Shown: piece by piece, positions 7,931-8,836 of the stretch
Layout of the letters: every line of letters begins with the position of its first letter
Numbering within the stretch: position 1 is the stretch's first letter
NCBI GenBank assembly: GCA_002407935.1
Contig: DHPU01000075.1
Location: 6,826 to 15,661 of the forward strand
DNA length: 8,836 nucleotides
From: Peptococcaceae bacterium UBA5356
GTDB lineage: Bacteria; Bacillota; Peptococcia; DRI-13; DTU073
Reading direction: 5' to 3'
Notes under the pieces: model-generated
What the model was told of the DNA's origin: nothing
What the model saw: the letters and a program-made list of their open reading frames with translations, nothing else
Databases searched by the model: none
Made by a program: the position numbers and the translations under genes

Positions 7931-7971
7931 AAAACAAAAAAGCCTTCGCCTCCCCTAAGGGACGAAAGCTT
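7931..7971 (-). terminator. T-box attenuator terminator before pheS
   Basis: On the minus strand AAGCTTTCGTCCC (7959-7971) pairs with GGGGAGGCGAAGGCT (7941-7955), with G-U pairs and one bulge, and is followed by TTTTTGTTTT (7931-7940). The ascending arm shares CGTCCC with the antiterminator, so the two folds exclude each other. The 64 nt from here to the pheS start include a short AATTT/AAATT tandem run around 7914-7930 and the pheS ribosome binding site. Confidence 0.93.
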
Positions 7972-8240
7972 TTCTTCCGCGGTACCACCCTGTTTAATTC
8001 ACCTCCGGCAACAACTTATTGGCACACCTGTTTGTGTGCAGAAATCATCACACTCATGAATTCACTTGCCGCCTTTTAACGGGGGCAACCGACTAGGCCT
8101 ACCTTTACTAAAGCTAAACAATTAATAACTTCAACCTAGCAACTCCCGGGTGAAACCGCTCTCGGCGTCTAAAGGGGGTTCTCAGTCACGACCCCCCTCC
8201 CTGTCTAAGATCCCTTTACTGGCTCCCGTTCATCATTATT
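7931..8240 (-). promoter_or_regulatory. Phenylalanine T-box riboswitch leader
   Basis: The minus-strand RNA carries the T-box core AGGGTGGTACCGCGG (7977-7991). Its UGGU bulge would pair with a tRNA acceptor ending ACCA, as expected for tRNA-Phe with discriminator A73. Stem I starts about 8234 (GATGAACGGGAGCCAGTAA, with AGTA facing the specifier loop). It continues through a distal G-rich helix (GGGGG at about 8192-8197 with CCCCC downstream) to GCGGTTTCACCCGGGAG. The specifier triplet there is UUC at 8152-8154, a Phe codon; UUU one base earlier is also Phe. A stem III-like hairpin GCACAC/GTGTGC lies at 8022-8039. The antiterminator pairs AGGG...GCG with CGTCCCTT (7957-7964), which the terminator otherwise uses. 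Uncharged tRNA-Phe should permit read-through into pheST. Confidence 0.95.
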
Positions 8241-8328
8241 CCGCCAAAATTCTCTTATAAAGCAGATAAAACATAACCGAACCCGTAGCCATAAATAAGT
8301 CCCAACATAAATCACTAACAGATTGCAA
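8236..8328 (-). CDS. YqzL-like micro-protein, 30 residues, in the pheS leader
   Basis: A TTG-initiated 30-codon ORF ends in TAA. Its core CWDLFMATGSVMFYLLYK (residues 8-25) fits the YqzL-like pattern as I recall it: W, then F three residues on, then TGS(V/I), then Y-L-L-Y/F-K. AGGGGTGA, close to the ideal AGGAGGTGA, ends 5-6 nt before the TTG at 8328. An in-frame GTG at 8337 overlaps that Shine-Dalgarno sequence and is less likely. Members are small, conserved in Bacillota and of unknown function; in Bacillus yqzL lies by recO. Here the gene is the first cistron after the promoter, and its stop codon sits at the foot of T-box stem I, so it is transcribed before the attenuator and independently of tRNA-Phe. 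The assignment rests on motif memory and good translation signals; a profile search was not possible. Confidence 0.7.
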   Translation of the reverse strand: MQSVSDLCWDLFMATGSVMFYLLYKRILAE

Positions 8329-8361
8329 GGTTTTCACCCCTCAGGCTATGTTCTTGTTTGC

Positions 8362-8391
8362 ATTATACCATAATTAAATGGGAAGTGACAA
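8362..8391 (-). promoter_or_regulatory. Sigma-A promoter with extended -10 for the T-box/pheST unit
   Basis: On the minus strand the -35 TTGTCA (8386-8391) and a perfect -10 TATAAT (8362-8367) are separated by 18 nt. TGG directly before the -10 makes it an extended -10. Transcription should start near 8355, about 27 nt before the TTG of the micro-ORF and about 120 nt before T-box stem I. Confidence 0.8.
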
Positions 8392-8470
8392 CCTACTTGC
8401 TTCCTTTATTATGTCAACTTATAGTAAAATGGCTCCAATAAATACAGACTCAGGGATGAAATTTGCCTTT

Positions 8471-8492
8471 ATAAAAAATGGATATTTTTTAT
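8471..8492. other. AT-rich perfect hairpin, possible weak bidirectional terminator
   Basis: ATAAAAAAT (8471-8479) and ATTTTTTAT (8484-8492) form a 9-bp inverted repeat with a 4-nt loop that overlaps the stop codon of the upstream partial gene. It contains only A-T pairs, so it would be weak, but it is the only candidate end signal for that gene. Bases 8392-8470 hold no other supported feature; a lone TTGACA at about 8411-8416 (minus) has no matching -10. Confidence 0.35.
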
Positions 8493-8836
8493 CTATCCCG
8501 CAGATTCAAAGGCATGGGCGCGGTATAAAAATCATCATACATACTGCCCCAAATCTTCATAACCTTTTGTTTGCAGATATAAAGTCCGTTCTTGCCGGCA
8601 TATTCCACCCTGACTTGGATCGTGTAATCGCCGTCTTTATCGTCCGGGCTAGTATAATACTTTCTTTCGTAGATGTCCTTGCCGTTTTGCAGGGTATAAC
8701 GAGGGAGTGTCGGCAGCATCCAGACTGCTTTCCCTTTTCCGGCAGCGGAACCCGGCATCCGTTCAAGGGCTATTTCCTTGATCGGGCGGTAAGTGGGATC
8801 ATAGAATTCCGCTACTACACGGGTCGGCCCGTTAAA
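8489..8836 (-). CDS. C-terminal part of an unrecognised protein, truncated by the window edge
   Basis: The frame is open from the window edge to TAA at 8489, giving 115 residues beginning FNGPTRVVAEFYDPTY. The ATG at 8758 is internal and has no special claim as a start, because the frame continues upstream without a stop. The segment is rich in Tyr, Lys, Asp and alternating hydrophobics (GDYTIQVRVEYAG, about 70-82), suggesting a beta-sandwich or Ig-like C-terminal domain such as occurs in exported proteins. This is only inference: the N-terminus, where a signal peptide would be, lies outside the window. There are no transmembrane segments here and a single Cys in LYICKQK. I do not recognise the family. 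It precedes the pheST promoter and ends at a weak hairpin, so it is probably unrelated to that operon. Confidence 0.8.
   Translation of the reverse strand, partial: FNGPTRVVAEFYDPTYRPIKEIALERMPGSAAGKGKAVWMLPTLPRYTLQNGKDIYERKYYTSPDDKDGDYTIQVRVEYAGKNGLYICKQKVMKIWGSMYDDFYTAPMPLNLRDR

Noticed and set aside
8255..8308. A 17-codon ATG ORF (MLGLIYGYGFGYVLSAL) rich in Tyr/Phe, resembling an aromatic leader peptide for classical attenuation
   Set aside because: It overlaps the YqzL-like ORF in another frame, has no Shine-Dalgarno sequence (GTTAGTGATTT precedes it), and the T-box already explains regulation. The other frame has a better ribosome site and a family-like motif.
8392..8416. Perfect TTGACA upstream of the pheS promoter as an alternative -35
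   Set aside because: No -10-like hexamer lies 16-19 nt downstream; the TTGTCA/TATAAT pair with extended -10 is far better.
8557..8766. 69-residue minus-strand ORF overlapping the partial gene
   Set aside because: Basic, Arg/Ser-rich shadow frame of 8489-8836, which is open to the window edge and has normal protein composition.

Overview
The window looks like a chromosomal housekeeping segment from a low-to-mid GC member of the Clostridia (Bacillota), perhaps a Peptococcaceae-like lineage. This rests on a class II phenylalanine T-box, strong AGGAGG-type ribosome binding sites, TTG starts, the pheS-pheT-zapA order, and a YqzL-type micro-protein. The genus is an inference; there is no rRNA or marker that fixes it. 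Every gene I can support lies on the minus strand, so transcription runs from high to low coordinates.

In transcriptional order: (1) The window opens inside the 3' end of an unrecognised gene (8489-8836), followed by an AT-rich hairpin. (2) A good sigma-A promoter with an extended -10 (8362-8391) starts a leader of roughly 490 nt before pheS. (3) The first thing in this leader is a 30-codon ORF (8236-8328) whose protein matches the YqzL pattern, with its own Shine-Dalgarno sequence and a TTG start. Its stop codon sits at the foot of a T-box riboswitch (7931-8240) with a UUC phenylalanine specifier and a factor-independent terminator. (4) pheS and pheT follow, 15 nt apart, encoding both subunits of phenylalanyl-tRNA synthetase. 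(5) zapA (FtsZ-ring factor) and a divergent NIF3-family metalloprotein follow after gaps of 88 and 98 nt, with no terminator that I can see. The unit ends at a perfect 14-bp hairpin plus U-tract (2793-2835). (6) A separate promoter (TTGACA-17-GATAAT) then drives an 852-residue U32-family protein, probably an RlhA-like 23S rRNA hydroxylase with an extra C-terminal U32 module. Bases 1-101 hold only a short tandem repeat.

Uncharged tRNA-Phe should raise transcription past the leader terminator. That would directly control pheST and, by read-through, probably zapA and the NIF3 gene, while the YqzL-like micro-gene is transcribed regardless because it lies before the attenuator. The known U32 hydroxylases RlhA and TrhP depend on prephenate, a phenylalanine precursor, so the neighbourhood has a possible aromatic-metabolism theme, though the U32 gene is transcriptionally separate.

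I found no mobile element, CRISPR array, tRNA or rRNA. The most interesting points are the unlisted micro-ORF built into the T-box transcript and the duplicated cysteine cluster in the U32 protein. I do not see a wholly new system.
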